From Erodium maritimum (Eukaryota > Streptophyta > Magnoliopsida > Geraniales > Geraniaceae), in contig OY997595.1 in NCBI GenBank assembly GCA_963921825.1, positions 16,423,228 through 16,487,227 of the forward strand: 64,000 nucleotides of DNA. The letters run 5' to 3'. Positions 1-10,589 of this stretch are shown here, one piece after another. Position 1 is the first letter of the stretch, and each line of letters begins with the position of its first letter. The notes beneath the pieces were generated by a model. It saw only the letters and a program-made list of their open reading frames with translations. It did not search any database and was not told the DNA's origin. The translations under genes and the position numbers were made by a program.

Positions 1-640
1 GTAGCGCATACCACGTCCGGAGCCAGAATATGTCGTCGTGATCTTATAAGAGAGCTCCTCCGCCGCGACATCGAAGAGACCACCGCCACGACAGCAAGGG
101 CGGGACAGATTCGCGACTATCCTCACTGTGGGGTAGAGGAATATCGTCTCATGGCCAGATTTGACTCATCCTACCACCGACATACACCAGAGAGCCGAGT
201 AAAAGAACCGAGAATAGGTGAGAAGGGTAGGAGCGGGAAAAGAGAGGCGAAACTTCACCACCACGATTGAGAGGAGCTTGGCTCAGAACCTCATCAATCC
301 ACACCAAAAAAGACAAAGAAATGCATCCCACTATCGGATCCAAGGAAAACATCTCTGTCGTAGAAGGAAAAAGTCCACTTGAGTTGCGCCAAAGAGGGAC
401 AGGGAAGAAAAGGAAAGGGAAACGGGGAAGGGGGGAGAGGGTAGAAGAGGAAGAGAAGGAAAGATTAGTTTGGTGGCTCACCTAGCTGAAGCCAAGTGAG
501 CCACTAACGACGACGACAAGAAGATGAAAGGATTAGGGTTAGAGATTTGAAGAGAGTTCTAGAGAGAGGTCAGACCTTTTCTCTCTAGACTAGAGTTGAT
601 CTAAACACTCAAATTAATCTCCTCATCGTGGTAACTTAGT
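1..640 (-). mobile_element. possible 5' part of a LINE-like element (edge-truncated)
   Basis: Read on the minus strand, this purine/pyrimidine-skewed stretch resembles the untranslated leader of plant LINEs, with a CTAACCCTAATCC run near 530-543. A perfect 9-bp inverted repeat (473-481 and 496-504) could form a hairpin. No reverse transcriptase or other domain is visible, and the rest would lie left of the window. The assignment is by resemblance only; it could be other intergenic sequence. Confidence 0.25.
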
Positions 641-968
641 TTCAGTCTTTAAAAAATTCAGTAAAATAAGATCGTACACATGTAATTATTATATATTTTA
701 TAGAATAATTGTATTTTTAAGAGTTGTTACTTGTTAGTACACTAGGGCTCTTTTTTATCAGCAAAACAGTATACAAATCTCACTTTTCAAAGAATGAAAA
801 GAGAGGACAAGGACTACATGTAATGGTCTAGCTACAGACTTGAAGATGAAACCAACAACAGACTCGAGCGCTGACATGACAGCTCAGCCTCATAACAATC
901 TCAATAAGGGAGGACAAAGGTCTCATAACCTAATATGACAATATAAAAGCGCAAGACAAAACGGCTAG
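641..968. other. AT-rich intergenic sequence
   Basis: No coding potential, RNA gene or repeat boundary was seen here. The right edge abuts the target-site duplication of the next element. Confidence 0.5.
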
Positions 969-3285
969 AAAAAGAGAGTCTGAAACGACTCCATTACTAC
1001 GACTTTTTTTCTCTCTCTAAAAGCTTCCCCCCAAAAACCCAAAAAAACCCTACTTTCACTTCGGCGCCGTCATCCCGCCCGTCCACCGCCAGTGAAGACA
1101 ACGGCTCCGGCCTTGAGTCTTGCCGGCGGAGGCTTCCCTTTTCTTCTCTCTCTTTTTCTGACTTCTCTTCTTTGTTCGTCCCTGCTGTTCCCGACCCACG
1201 ATGCCTACTGGAGTCCTCATCTCACCGGTGAAGGCTCGTCAGTCTTGTGAAGTTCGGTTCCGGCCGGTTTGTTACTGAAGGACATGTAGATCTGTTACTC
1301 TGTGTACAGATCTATGGTTCTCCTTCCTATTGCTCGGTGTGCTTCTTCTCTCACCGGCGGTCGGCGTCTTCTACAGCTCCGGCGAGTTGTGCGGTCAGAG
1401 ATCGGCTTCGACTTCTTCGTGGTTGGCTCGTCTTGTCTCGCGCTGCTGCTTTGACGCGCCTGAGCTCTGTGGTTCCTGCCGGAACGCCCCGGACCTACCG
1501 AAGTTACGTCTCTGGTCAAGAAGTTTTCTGTAGCTTCTTCAGATCTACTCCTCCGGCTTCGTTTTTCTCCGGTAGAGGTACGTGTGTCGCTTGCTGCTCG
1601 TCAGGTCGGGTGTTGTTCGCCGGGATCTCGTCTGGTCGGGAGTTGGTCGCCGAATTCTGAGATTGCCGCCAGTTGCAGGTTCGACGTCAAGGTGGTTTTG
1701 GGCCTTGGGTGGGCTCGTTTTTGGATGGGCCTGGGCTAGGGCTATGGGCCTGGGTACGTTGGCCCAGTCTGGTTGGGACTGAATTTGGCCTGGGCTGCTG
1801 TTTTGGGCCTGGGCCTTTTGGTCCAGTTCGGCTGGGTCTGCCTGGCCCAGTTCTGTTCAAGACTCCCCGGAACTGTTCTGACCATTTTTCGTCCCTATTT
1901 TCCCTGCTTCGGACTTTGTGTTCGGGTTCCACTTCCCCCTCGAGGGAGCTGCTTGCCGGTTTTGTTTGGCTCCCTAGCAGTTACAAGGATGTCGGGCCGG
2001 TTTGGGTGTTGGCCCCCGGGTAACCTGAATCTGCTGTTTATCCCTTGAGGCGGGGTGGTGGGGGATTGAGTCGTTTTGGAGGTGCCTTTTCAGAGTTGAC
2101 CTTGTGGAGGTACCTTTATTAGAGCTGGTTGTGGGACACGTTTCTGCTTCTTCTTGGGAGTGGATCATTGTGGCTCTGGTCTGGGTGCAGATGTTGGTTC
2201 GCTCTATTGCCTAGCTTCTCTTCTCAGGTCTGGTCATGGGACGCGTTTCCTCATCCTCGGGTGCTGATCGTCGTGGACCTGGTGGTTAGCTGAGGCTCAC
2301 TGGTATTCCTCTTCTCCTGCTTCAGTTTAGTGTTCCCCTCATTGTGTCATTATCGTTATCTGTTGGTTTTACTCTGCTTTCCCCCACTTTGTTGGGTAGA
2401 CTTCGTCGGTTTCTGGGTGTTGGCCCTCGACGAGTAGTTTGGCCTTATTGCCACTAAGCAGTGTTCCTTCAATATCGATTTTTGTATAGTGTGTTCTTCA
2501 GGGTAATTCCCTTTAGAACTGTCTCCGTCGTTTGTGGTGCTGACCACCGACTTGTTAGTGTCCGTCTTCCAGTCTATGTGACGGATTGATGGTCCTAATG
2601 AGACAGGGTGTTCTTCTTACTATGGCAGTAGATTGGTGTATTTCAGTTTTGTTTGTGCTTATGGTTTGGAAATTCCGGGTTTTGACCTTTTCTTCCTTGA
2701 GTGCTTCATGGTGGCTATATTTGGTGTGAGTTTCCTTTTTTTAGCCGGTTTTTTTCTTTCCCGGGTCTGCGTACCCTTCTCACTTCAGGGTCTGCGTACC
2801 CTTTCATTTCAGGGTCTGTGTACTCATTCATTTCAGGGTCTGCGTACCCACTCATTTCAGGGTCTGCGTACCCATTCATTTCAGGGTCTGCGTACCCATG
2901 CATTTCAGGGTCTGCGTACCCTCTCTTCTCTGGGTCTGCGTACCCACTCACTTCATTTCCGGGTCTGCGTACCCTTTCATCTCTGGGTCTGCGTACCCAC
3001 TCATTTCATTTTAGAGGTTTCCCCGGTGTGGGGTTTCAGGGTCTGAGTACCCTTTCATTGCTTCATTCAGGGTCTGCGTCCCCTTTCATTGCTTCAGTCA
3101 GGGTCTGCGTACCCATTCATCATCTAGGTCTGCGTACCCATTCATAGCTACCAGGGTGGTGGCCGTTTTTGTGATCAATTTTTGTTGGAGAGTCTGTAGC
3201 TAGACTCTCTTCTTGTACTCCTCTTTCTCTTTGAGAGAAGTTTAATTTAAATATGCTTTGCCGATAAAAAAAGAGAGTCTGAAAC
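969..3285 (+). mobile_element. non-autonomous LINE-like element with 18-bp TSD
   Basis: The 18-mer AAAAAGAGAGTCTGAAAC occurs at 969-986 and again at 3268-3285, an exact target-site duplication. Between the copies lies a GC-rich leader (about 1000-1250), a G/T-rich middle, a minisatellite, a perfect 8-bp stem hairpin (3188-3209) and a terminal A-run just before the right TSD. Long TSD, absence of terminal inverted repeats and an A-rich 3' end fit target-primed reverse transcription, as in LINEs. At about 2.28 kb it has no reverse transcriptase or endonuclease, and its open frames are short and overlap on both strands. It was therefore probably mobilised by a related LINE. Confidence 0.7.
2763..3146 (+). 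repeat. 24-bp minisatellite inside the LINE-like element
   Basis: About fourteen head-to-tail copies of a unit with core GGGTCTGCGTACCC followed by a variable spacer of about 10 bp (ATTCATTTCA type). The core contains the near-palindrome GGGTnnGCGTACCC. Copies in the centre are almost identical and those at the right edge are more divergent and more widely spaced. Confidence 0.9.
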
Positions 3286-3880
3286 CCAAATTTAGCAACC
3301 ATGAAGCACAAAGAAAAAGAGGTCTAATACCCAGATTTGTCAACTATGAAGCTCAAAAAAACTAGTCGTCCACCATTTAAAACACTCAACACCTTACCCA
3401 AGCTTGAGGAGAATACTAAATCTCATGGGCACCCAAACTCAGAGAATTATAGGGCACCAACACGTTGACAACCAACATCGCTTATCGACAGAAATAATCC
3501 GGTGAATAGTCATCGAAACTCAAAACCCAAAGAAACAGGACTCCTCAATTTCCTAGACCCAAAGACCCAGTACAACCCGTCAATGACCAACCCCTAAAAA
3601 ATTGACTGGCCCTATCCATCAAAGGACATGGATACACTGGGGCTTCGACCTTGTATTACAGGAAATTACAAACACAAATTCTGTTTTTTTTTTTCCTTTT
3701 CAAAATTGGGTCTTGGGAGTGAAAGTGACTTGCACAAACGAATGTTCTCGGATGCACTCCATTTCAGACGGAGTAATAAATTCTACTGCTGTCCAAACCA
3801 AACGAAGGCAATGAAACCCACAACATTGAACTGTAAAGTCCACAAAGTTGTGGGAAAACACCCATCACCCCTTTTGAATC
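3286..3880. other. upstream region of MYB gene 1
   Basis: No gene or mobile-element boundary was seen. An A-rich stretch near 3340-3420 is followed by sequence of mixed composition. This should contain the distal promoter of the MYB gene that follows. Confidence 0.4.
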
Positions 3881-3886
3881 ACAAGG

Positions 3887-3894
3887 TATAAATA
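3887..3894 (+). promoter_or_regulatory. TATA box of MYB gene 1
   Basis: TATAAATA lies 68 bp before the ATG at 3962. This implies transcription starting near 3920 and a 5' untranslated region of about 40 bp. The match to the plant TATA consensus and the spacing are both good. Confidence 0.65.
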
Positions 3895-3961
3895 CACAAG
3901 CAACACACTTGAGATGTTACGAAGCAAAGAAAGAAGCAATAAGGTCGAGTGATCAATAATC

Positions 3962-4722
3962 ATGGTGAGGACTCCAGGCTACGACAAGTTCGGACTGAAA
4001 AAGGGGACATGGACTCCTGAGGAAGACAAGAAGCTCACTGCTTATGTCACCAAACATGGCTACTGGAACTGGCGCAAGCTTCCCAAATACGCCGGTCTGG
4101 CCAGGTGCGGCAAGAGTTGCAGGTTGAGGTGGATGAACTACCTGAGACCTGGCGTCAAGAGAGGGAACTACACCGAAGAAGAAGAAGACACAATTATCAG
4201 ATTACACGACAAGCTCGGCAATAGGTACGTGTGATACTTTTATTTAAGTTCTACTTCAGAATGTGTAGCATACTTTGGTCCTAATTTGATTTGTTGGTGT
4301 TTTTGCACAGATGGTCTGTCATTGCGGCCCAGCTACCAGGAAGATCCGACAACGAGATTAAAAATCACTGGCACTCCAATCTAAAGAAACGGCTTAAACA
4401 AAGTACCACAAGCAATGAAACAAACGTGAATGATGGATCAAACAGCATCGAAGAGGGACAAGTTGCAGAAGCAAACAATATGGATTCTCAAATCAATGAA
4501 GGAACCTCTGACACTGCAATGTCTTATTCCCCGCAGCAGTCCTGTAGTGAAACATGGGATAGTTTCTGGACGGACCCATTAATTTCAGAAACTTCATTGA
4601 TGCTCAATGGTGATTTTGAAGCTACCATGTACCCATATGGGCTTTTGTCTCCTCCATTCTGTTCTGAATTTTTTGACGGGGATGTGTTCTACGGATTTGA
4701 TGATCTCTTCAGCAGTTTTTGA
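3962..4722 (+). CDS. R2R3-MYB transcription factor 1 (MYB13/14/15-like)
   Basis: Two exons, 3962-4224 and 4311-4722, with a GT-AG intron at 4225-4310, encode 224 residues. R2 spans about residues 12-63 with Trp17, Trp37 and Trp57. R3 spans about 66-114 with Tyr70 replacing the usual first aromatic/aliphatic residue, then Trp89 and Trp108. These repeats bind MYB-box DNA in the nucleus. The R3 motif needed for bHLH partners ([D/E]L..[R/K]...L) is absent, since Asp76 is followed by Thr. The acidic C-terminus carries DSFWTD (Ser172-Phe173-Trp174), which resembles the FW motif of subgroup 2 MYBs, a group linked to stress and cold responses and phenylpropanoid control. The usual first intron, after the KYAG codons in R2, is missing. 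The start is the first ATG after a TATA box. Family assignment is secure; subgroup is inferred from motifs. Confidence 0.92.
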
Positions 4723-5400
4723 AAATGTAATTGACCCTTCAATTTGCATGTTTGGTGATATGAGTTCCACAGATGAGTGTCTTCTCATGCTTATAAGACT
4801 ACACCATCAATTATCATAGGGCTTAGTTTTCACATATAACATACACACATCATTAACTAATGACTATTCTGAGTTCACAATAGATCGGAAACGGTTGAAA
4901 TATAAGTCTCACATATAAAATATGTACAAATTGAACATTTAATAAACATATTAACGTTTCCACCCATCAGTTCGAGTTTTAGGATTGGGTTGGATTGGGC
5001 CTTAACAAAAACAACCAGAAATTATAACACCATAGTCTATGTATTCTGAAGGATATAAGCTCTAACCTTCAGCCATATGCATGTAGCTGGTTAGTGATGG
5101 GTTTTACCTTTGACTTCACAGTCAAATTCTTATTGATTCTGCAAATTGGAATTGTATGTAGGTAATATGGGCCATCTGAAATGGGTCAAGTTTCGGGACC
5201 AGATTGACGCATCTGAAGTGGCCCACATTGTCCAATCGCAATATGAGCAAACCTATCGTAGTGTTGGAAAGAAAAATAGAAAAACAATGAACACAGACAA
5301 AAAAACAAATACTTTTTTATTTCTTTAACTTTACAACTTGGTATCTTTTTATTATATTTTACTTTAATTATAATGATATATGTAAGAAACTCCAAGAACA
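4723..5400. other. 3' flank of MYB gene 1
   Basis: AT-rich sequence with no supported gene. The MYB 3' untranslated region and polyadenylation site should lie in the first few hundred bases, but no single signal stands out. Confidence 0.4.
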
Positions 5401-5540
5401 TCTTTAATCTGTGGCGGAACGTTGGCAGATAAGCGTTGGAGAAGGGAAAACGTCGGTGAAAAGAAGCGAAATACCGACGGATAAGCGCTGATGGATAACA
5501 ACGTCGGTAAGCTTACTGATGTCTGTATCCGTCGACGCCA
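5401..5540. repeat. short direct and inverted repeats (ACGTCGGT / ACCGACGG)
   Basis: GATAAGCG occurs twice. ACGTCGG-type words occur in both orientations within about 120 bp (near 5450, 5470, 5510 and 5530). Clusters like this occur at the subterminal ends of CACTA elements, but no CACTA terminus is visible here, so the origin is undetermined. Confidence 0.35.
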
Positions 5541-5810
5541 ATGGAAATGAAACTAAAACTCTTGTTTTTTTTTTCTTTTTAAGCCTTTTGACTGCAAAAA
5601 AATATCCCTTTCAGTTGGCTGATATAAATAATTATTAGTTTTTTATTCTTTCAGTCTCCTCCTTTCAGCCAACAACATTGTTAATGACTAGATATGCTAT
5701 AAGGACCAAAAATAAATTTAAGTCATTACACACACATTAATTCACCCACTAACACACAAATAAACACCATATCTCCATAACTAAACACACCACTAAGACC
5801 ACATACAGTG
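5541..5810. other. AT-rich intergenic sequence
   Basis: Poly-T and AT-rich stretches with no supported feature. Confidence 0.4.
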
Positions 5811-5842
5811 CACCGACTCATATGGTGACCCGCGATACGCAG

Positions 5843-5921
5843 CCCGCTATTTAACGGTTCGGTGTCGCAAGTTGCGCGTTGAGGAGCGCATTTCTTGTGG
5901 CGTCGAACCGCTAAATAGCGG
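5843..5921. repeat. 18-bp-stem inverted repeat
   Basis: CCGCTATTTAACGGTTCG at about 5844-5861 pairs with CGAACCGCTAAATAGCGG at 5904-5921 with one mismatch, leaving a loop of about 42 bp. A second, perfect palindrome ACCGCTATAGCGGT follows at about 5950. It lies at the left edge of a transposon-like region and may be part of a terminal structure. Confidence 0.7.
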
Positions 5922-6591
5922 ATCGATTTCGTAGTGCGCGGCCTGCGAACCGCTATAGCGGTTTACTATTCGCACATCGGCCACACACAAGTCGAAACAT
6001 GGCATGTGGGGAAGAAAAAAATCCGACCGTTGGCAACGGTCGAAAACAGAAAGAATTTTTCTTTTTCTTTTTTATTTAAATTAAATCAGAAATGAACAAA
6101 AAATAAACAAATTTCTCTCCCTTATAAATACCCCCATTCTTATTCATCGAATCACAAATAATTTTCATATTTCTCTCCGAATTTTCTCCACTTTCACTCT
6201 TAATTTCTCAACTTCGTCTCTCCAACAATCCGATTGAAAATTTCGACGACGAAACGCATCGTGCATTTTAACCAGTGGTTGACGAATAAAGGCGTGCATT
6301 GTCAACCCCTATGATTTCCAATTCACCACCGATCAACTAGACAGCTTCTTGGACACGTTGAACATTATAATCCTCCCCCACACCCCCCCCCCCTCCCCCC
6401 ACCCCCTAACCCGTTCATGCAACCTAGATACAACCCAAGCGCTTTCACCCCGTATATGAAACCTAGTTACAACCCGGCCAAGTGCTACCAACCAAGTATT
6501 TTGAAACTCTCAACTTTAATTTCGTTTAATATTAGATTTTTATTTAAAGTGTCATTTATTTTTTTATGTGAATTATCAATATTTTTAACCT

Positions 6592-6684
6592 AGGTCCAAT
6601 TCAATTCAACCCCGGTCCAGGGCAATTCAACCTCGGTCCAGGTCAATTCAACCCCGATTTAGGTCAATTCAACGTCGGTCCAAA
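6592..6684 (+). repeat. 20-21-bp tandem repeat (about four copies)
   Basis: Copies of a unit with core GGTCCAGGTCAATTCAACCC lie head to tail and, in one frame, translate as GPGQFN repeats. The periodicity near a multiple of three fits a repeat within a former coding exon. Confidence 0.75.
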
Positions 6685-7378
6685 CTATTACTATTACACC
6701 AACGTTGGTGGGACTTAACAACATGTCGGCAGCAGCAACGACACCCTGATGTCGTCGCAGTCATCCTCTGTCGACCCTTCCCAGCAAATACTAAGGGTGA
6801 CAAACGCAAGGAGAAAATGGTCCGTCGAGATGCAGTGGCACCTCATAAATTTTTGGCTTCGCACAACGAAAGACCTTATTAAGGGCAACTCCCAAGATGG
6901 TACGACCTTCTAGTGCACAACTGCGAGAGGGTACAATCTTTATCGAAGTTTTCCATAGTTTGAGTGGAGATAAATCAAGAGCAACTGGAACAGACATGCG
7001 CTGTGAGTGTGGAAGTTCCTTGCTCTACTGAGAACCTCCAAGGCCGAGGTCCGCAACGGGTGGGCCCATGTAGACTACATGGCCGAGGCCGAGCAGATGT
7101 AATAAGACCTACCAAAGAGGAGGGACGATCCAAAAAATTTTGAACTCGATCATTGGGTCGAAATGGTTAAGGACGGGGAGAAGTTCACCGCCGAGGAAGG
7201 CACTATGGGGGTTGTTGTACGGCGCCAACGGATGGATGAGTCTAGGGCTTACAACTCGACCCCACCCACAAGTAGAGGAGTCCCTAACACTGATGATGAA
7301 GATATCACACCTCTCGGTGATGAGTCCCAACAGGATTGGGTATCCTTTGAGCCGGCCGAGGGAGGTCGTCAGCGAAGT

Positions 7379-7402
7379 CCCCCCCCCCCCCCCCCCCCCC
7401 CC
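7379..7402. repeat. poly-C tract of 24 bases
   Basis: Uninterrupted run of 24 C inside the degenerate frame. Runs this long are mutable and prone to sequencing error, so the exact length is uncertain. Confidence 0.9.
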
Positions 7403-7780
7403 GCGCTCAACGAGAAGAAGAGAAACTGTTGGGCAAGAAGCCTACGAGGAGGAATGGGAAGGGTCTCCAAGAGCAAGTAAGTACCATTGTCGACATGGAA
7501 CGAGCAAGGGCCGAGCGAGAACGAGTAAGGGTCGTAGTGGTTATGGTGCCTCTATGCCGTCGTAGTGGCAGGGTTCCTCTACGACATCATACCATGTCAT
7601 TACATGACTTCGTAGAGGTACTTAATACCGCGACGTCTTTACATGGTATCATAGAAGTGCACAACTTCAGCTACACCATAAAAAAAGTCTGTCGCAGAAG
7701 CTCAAAATTGGTGTAGTGTATGACGTGAAGAGGTATTCACCATCAGGCTAACCCAGATAGACAAGGACGGGTAAACCTTT

Positions 7781-8078
7781 GAGTCATTTAATCAATGGCT
7801 TAAGGCCCCAATTTAAGCAAGACCCCAAAAAATTAATATTAATTTATTTTATCTATGATAAATTACTACCAGCCCTAAAAGAACATGTTTTAAAGGCCTT
7901 GTTATAATCTAATACGAAAAAAACCTTATTTACTTAACATGTAACTCTATATATTTGGTAAAATATGATTTCTTTTGGCAAACACCGATTTATATTGTTG
8001 TAAGGCTTTAACTCAGTAAGACAATCCGAAATCCAATCTTCTGTCCTGATAAATTATGTAACACATACCACATTATCA
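7781..8078. other. AT-rich intergenic sequence
   Basis: No supported feature. The right edge carries the first copy of the LINE target sequence. Confidence 0.4.
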
Positions 8079-8888
8079 TCAAATTCCAAGTTTCTTTTTT
8101 GAAAGAAGAGGAAGAGTATTATACCAAATAAACGGTTACAGAGTAGAGCATAACGGTCCTGGATACCAGAATTTTGTCCGGGCCTCCCGTAGGCGACCCA
8201 ACTCTCATGGTTCCGTAGAAGAAACTACGTTTTACCGTAGATACAAACTGAGAACATCCTCTTACACAGTGTTTCAGCTTATTGGTCCTAAAAACGAAAA
8301 CAAAACAGCAACAGAGAATCCATCTAAAACAATACTCGCAATTCAGAATTGAAACTAAGATTGACTCCAATCTAAAACATAAAAAACGATCTGCTTCATT
8401 TCTCCTCTCAGGACAGTCGAGCAGCGTCAGTCCCGAGTCATGATGGGTAGGTCCCAGATCCCAATTCCACTGATGCTTCAAAACCTTCTCCAAGTGGATA
8501 GACTGTGGAGGTCGGTTCGTGATTACCCCGGAGGGTTCAGTTTTACCTGAAAGTTCAACCTTCTCCAAGTGGATACACTCTAGAGGTCGCTTCGGAAATA
8601 CCCTAAGGGTTCAGTATAAACCGAAGGTACAACATAGTCTTTTCGACTCTGTGTTACCTCGATGGATGATGGTGTGAAGATAACCCACCAACCGCACACC
8701 CGATTGAAGCGTAGATCCAACAACGATGTAGGAGCACGACGATGACAGCGGCGGTAATACTAGGGCGGAGAAGAAGTACGCAGGCGAGGACGATTGTTGA
8801 GAGAGGGACTCAAGACAAGTCGTCGACAGCTAAGGGTTTTTGGGGGGAGGGTTCTCGTAGGGCTCTGGTTTTTTCAAATTCCAAGTTT
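8079..8888 (-). mobile_element. LINE-derived element A (internally deleted)
   Basis: Flanked by the 14-mer TCAAATTCCAAGTT at 8079-8092 and 8874-8887. On the minus strand it starts near 8873 with a CT-rich leader and ends near 8093 in a short A-rich tail. The 3' end (8119-8240) is homologous to elements B, D and F of this window, sharing a block that reads GGCCCGGACAAAATTCTGG on the minus strand. It is about 780 bp long and has no reverse transcriptase. It looks like a non-autonomous copy made of the 5' and 3' ends of a LINE. Confidence 0.7.
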
Positions 8889-10288
8889 TTTTTGAAACGA
8901 CTATAGAGGTATTGTATTACTGTAGAACATCAACTTTACAGGGTAGGACATAACTGCCCAAATTCCAGATATTTGTCCCGATCGACCGTATTCCATCAGG
9001 CCCTCATGGATCCATAAAAATAGTCTGCTTTGAATCACAAATCCGAACTTAGGAGTTCCTCTTACCGACATTTCAGAAATAATAAGACCCAAAGACCTAA
9101 TCCTAACTAACCAAAAATTTATTCGACCTAAGACAAAATAAAAAGCAGGAAGCAATGCCTTGGTTGCGGATTTCCCGAGACTCTCCGGTAGTGGTAGCCC
9201 CGGGTATGTGGATATAGGTCCCAAACTAACCTTTCCACCCCGCCGGGTCCTATCATTCTTCCCGCGGAGGGTCATGTCCCTCCAGCTGCAGTTTCTGAAT
9301 CTGTTTCAGCCTAAGTTCATCAGGGCTCTCTTGTAATCAAGTTGCTCCTTCATGTACCCCTGTCCTGGTTGCTTGGCCTATACGCTATGTCGATTCCAAA
9401 GGGAGCCCCTGCTCCCTGTCCATAGATGACGATATAGTTTGCATCCCCGGTAAGGTCTGTGTTTTCGGGCACCGTTCCTTCATTCCTAGTCTAGTGGTCC
9501 GAGGTCGGGGACCGATTGCTGGGTTAAATTTGAGGAGGCCTCGTAGCTTCACTGGAATAGACTCCTGGGTATAGCGACAGATCGGAGGCCTAAGGGCTGC
9601 TGATTGGCGACCCAAGTGTCCCTGTGATCGCAGTTTCATCCCCCTTCACCGTTCGGGTTGAGCGTTACCGGTGACGTGGTGTTTGGCCCCGGGATGATTA
9701 CTGTGATCGTCTTTGATTTCGGGGGTCTCGGAGTGTGGCGCTTGAATGGCGGCGGTATGTGGCTAGGAACCCTAATGGGGCTCCATTGTTCAAAAGGAAC
9801 CCGGATCATTGTCGGCGACGGCCCGAGGAATCTTAGATCACACGCCCCCACATCCAGTTAGACTCCGACCGTGCCTGGAAGGTTAGACAAGGCGAGTCCG
9901 TCACCGGTCAGATGCTAAGAGAGGATCGGCCGATCACAACATCGATATTGTTCGATCATGTGCCAAACTGGCACCAGGTAAGGACGCCATGGCGGCCCTC
10001 GCGGTTGATCGGACGAGGGACGCTGCAGGCGAGGGTGGTGGGCTGCGAGCAGGTGCAGCTGCCAGTGGCCAGGTCGGGTGGCGGCTTGGCGACGGTGAGG
10101 CGGGTCGGACGGATGAGCCAGAGGGTAAGGGATCCACGACGGGTAAGGCTGCATTGGGAGGTTAAGGGGAAGGATCGGGAAGTGATGTGGAGGCGTCGGA
10201 GTCACATGTTTTTTTGAGATAAAACCCTAATAGGCTGATGGGGGAATCCTAGATAGGTTTGGGAGAGCACTTTTTCAAATTCCAAGTT
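8874..10288 (-). mobile_element. LINE-derived element B (internally deleted)
   Basis: Flanked by the same 14-mer as element A, at 8874-8887 and 10275-10288. The minus-strand element starts near 10274 and ends near 8889 with an A-run. It contains ORF1-like fragments: 9385-9639 with GLLKFNPAIGPRPR, and 8901-9275 with RRGGKVSLGPISTYPGLP followed by the shared 3' untranslated region. The same order recurs in element D. Reverse transcriptase and endonuclease are absent. Sharing one TSD copy with element A means the two inserted one after the other at the same site. Confidence 0.72.
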
Positions 10289-10515
10289 AATATCACCGAA
10301 GTCCATAACTTTATATCTTTTTCTAAACATGTCAAACATAATAAGAAATAATATGTAATAAAACATATATATTGTACAATATATTATCATTTACAACTGA
10401 ATACACATGTTTTTTACCGCCAAACTGCACGCAAAATATTAACATGTGTGCTCTAATGTATTTGAAGTAACCATATTATCAGCAAGTATGTTGATGCATG
10501 TAGGTTTTGTTTTTG
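10289..10515. other. AT-rich intergenic sequence
   Basis: No supported feature. Confidence 0.4.
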
Positions 10516-10520
10516 TGTAT

Positions 10521-10589
10521 TTTTTAAGTCACACAAAATGACACATAAGCCCTTGATATATTTTTAAGCCACACAAAATGACACATAAG
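10521..10589. repeat. 40-bp direct duplication
   Basis: Two copies of a segment with core CACACAAAATGACACATAAG lie 40 bp apart at the left border of a LINE remnant. It is a local tandem duplication and could also include part of an old target-site duplication. Confidence 0.75.

Larger units (their letters stand above)
6090..7780 (+). pseudogene. degenerate transposon-associated coding region
   Basis: A TATA-like run (about 6122-6130) precedes pyrimidine-rich leader sequence and frame fragments. One fragment has four GPGQFN repeats (6592-6684), followed by basic and acidic segments near 6760-7140. A further fragment around 7140-7480 contains a run beginning DPKNFELDHWVEMVKDGEKF. The basic and acidic segments recall the MYB/trihelix-like accessory proteins carried by PIF/Harbinger elements and NAM-associated C-terminal domains. 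No complete frame exists, a 24-base C run interrupts it at 7379-7402, and several stops are present. No transposase domain was recognised, so the assignment is tentative. Confidence 0.35.

Noticed and set aside
1247-2048. Several overlapping frames of 66-137 codons
   Set aside because: They lie in the non-coding body of the LINE-like element, lack recognisable domains, and none is favoured by composition.
2763-3146. CRISPR-like array (regular repeats with variable spacers)
   Set aside because: Spacers are only about 10 bp and similar to one another, no cas genes exist, and the context is a plant nuclear genome. It is a minisatellite.
9912-10217. Overlapping 60-100-codon frames on both strands
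   Set aside because: They sit in the GC-rich 5' region of LINE element B, overlap each other, and have no domain match.
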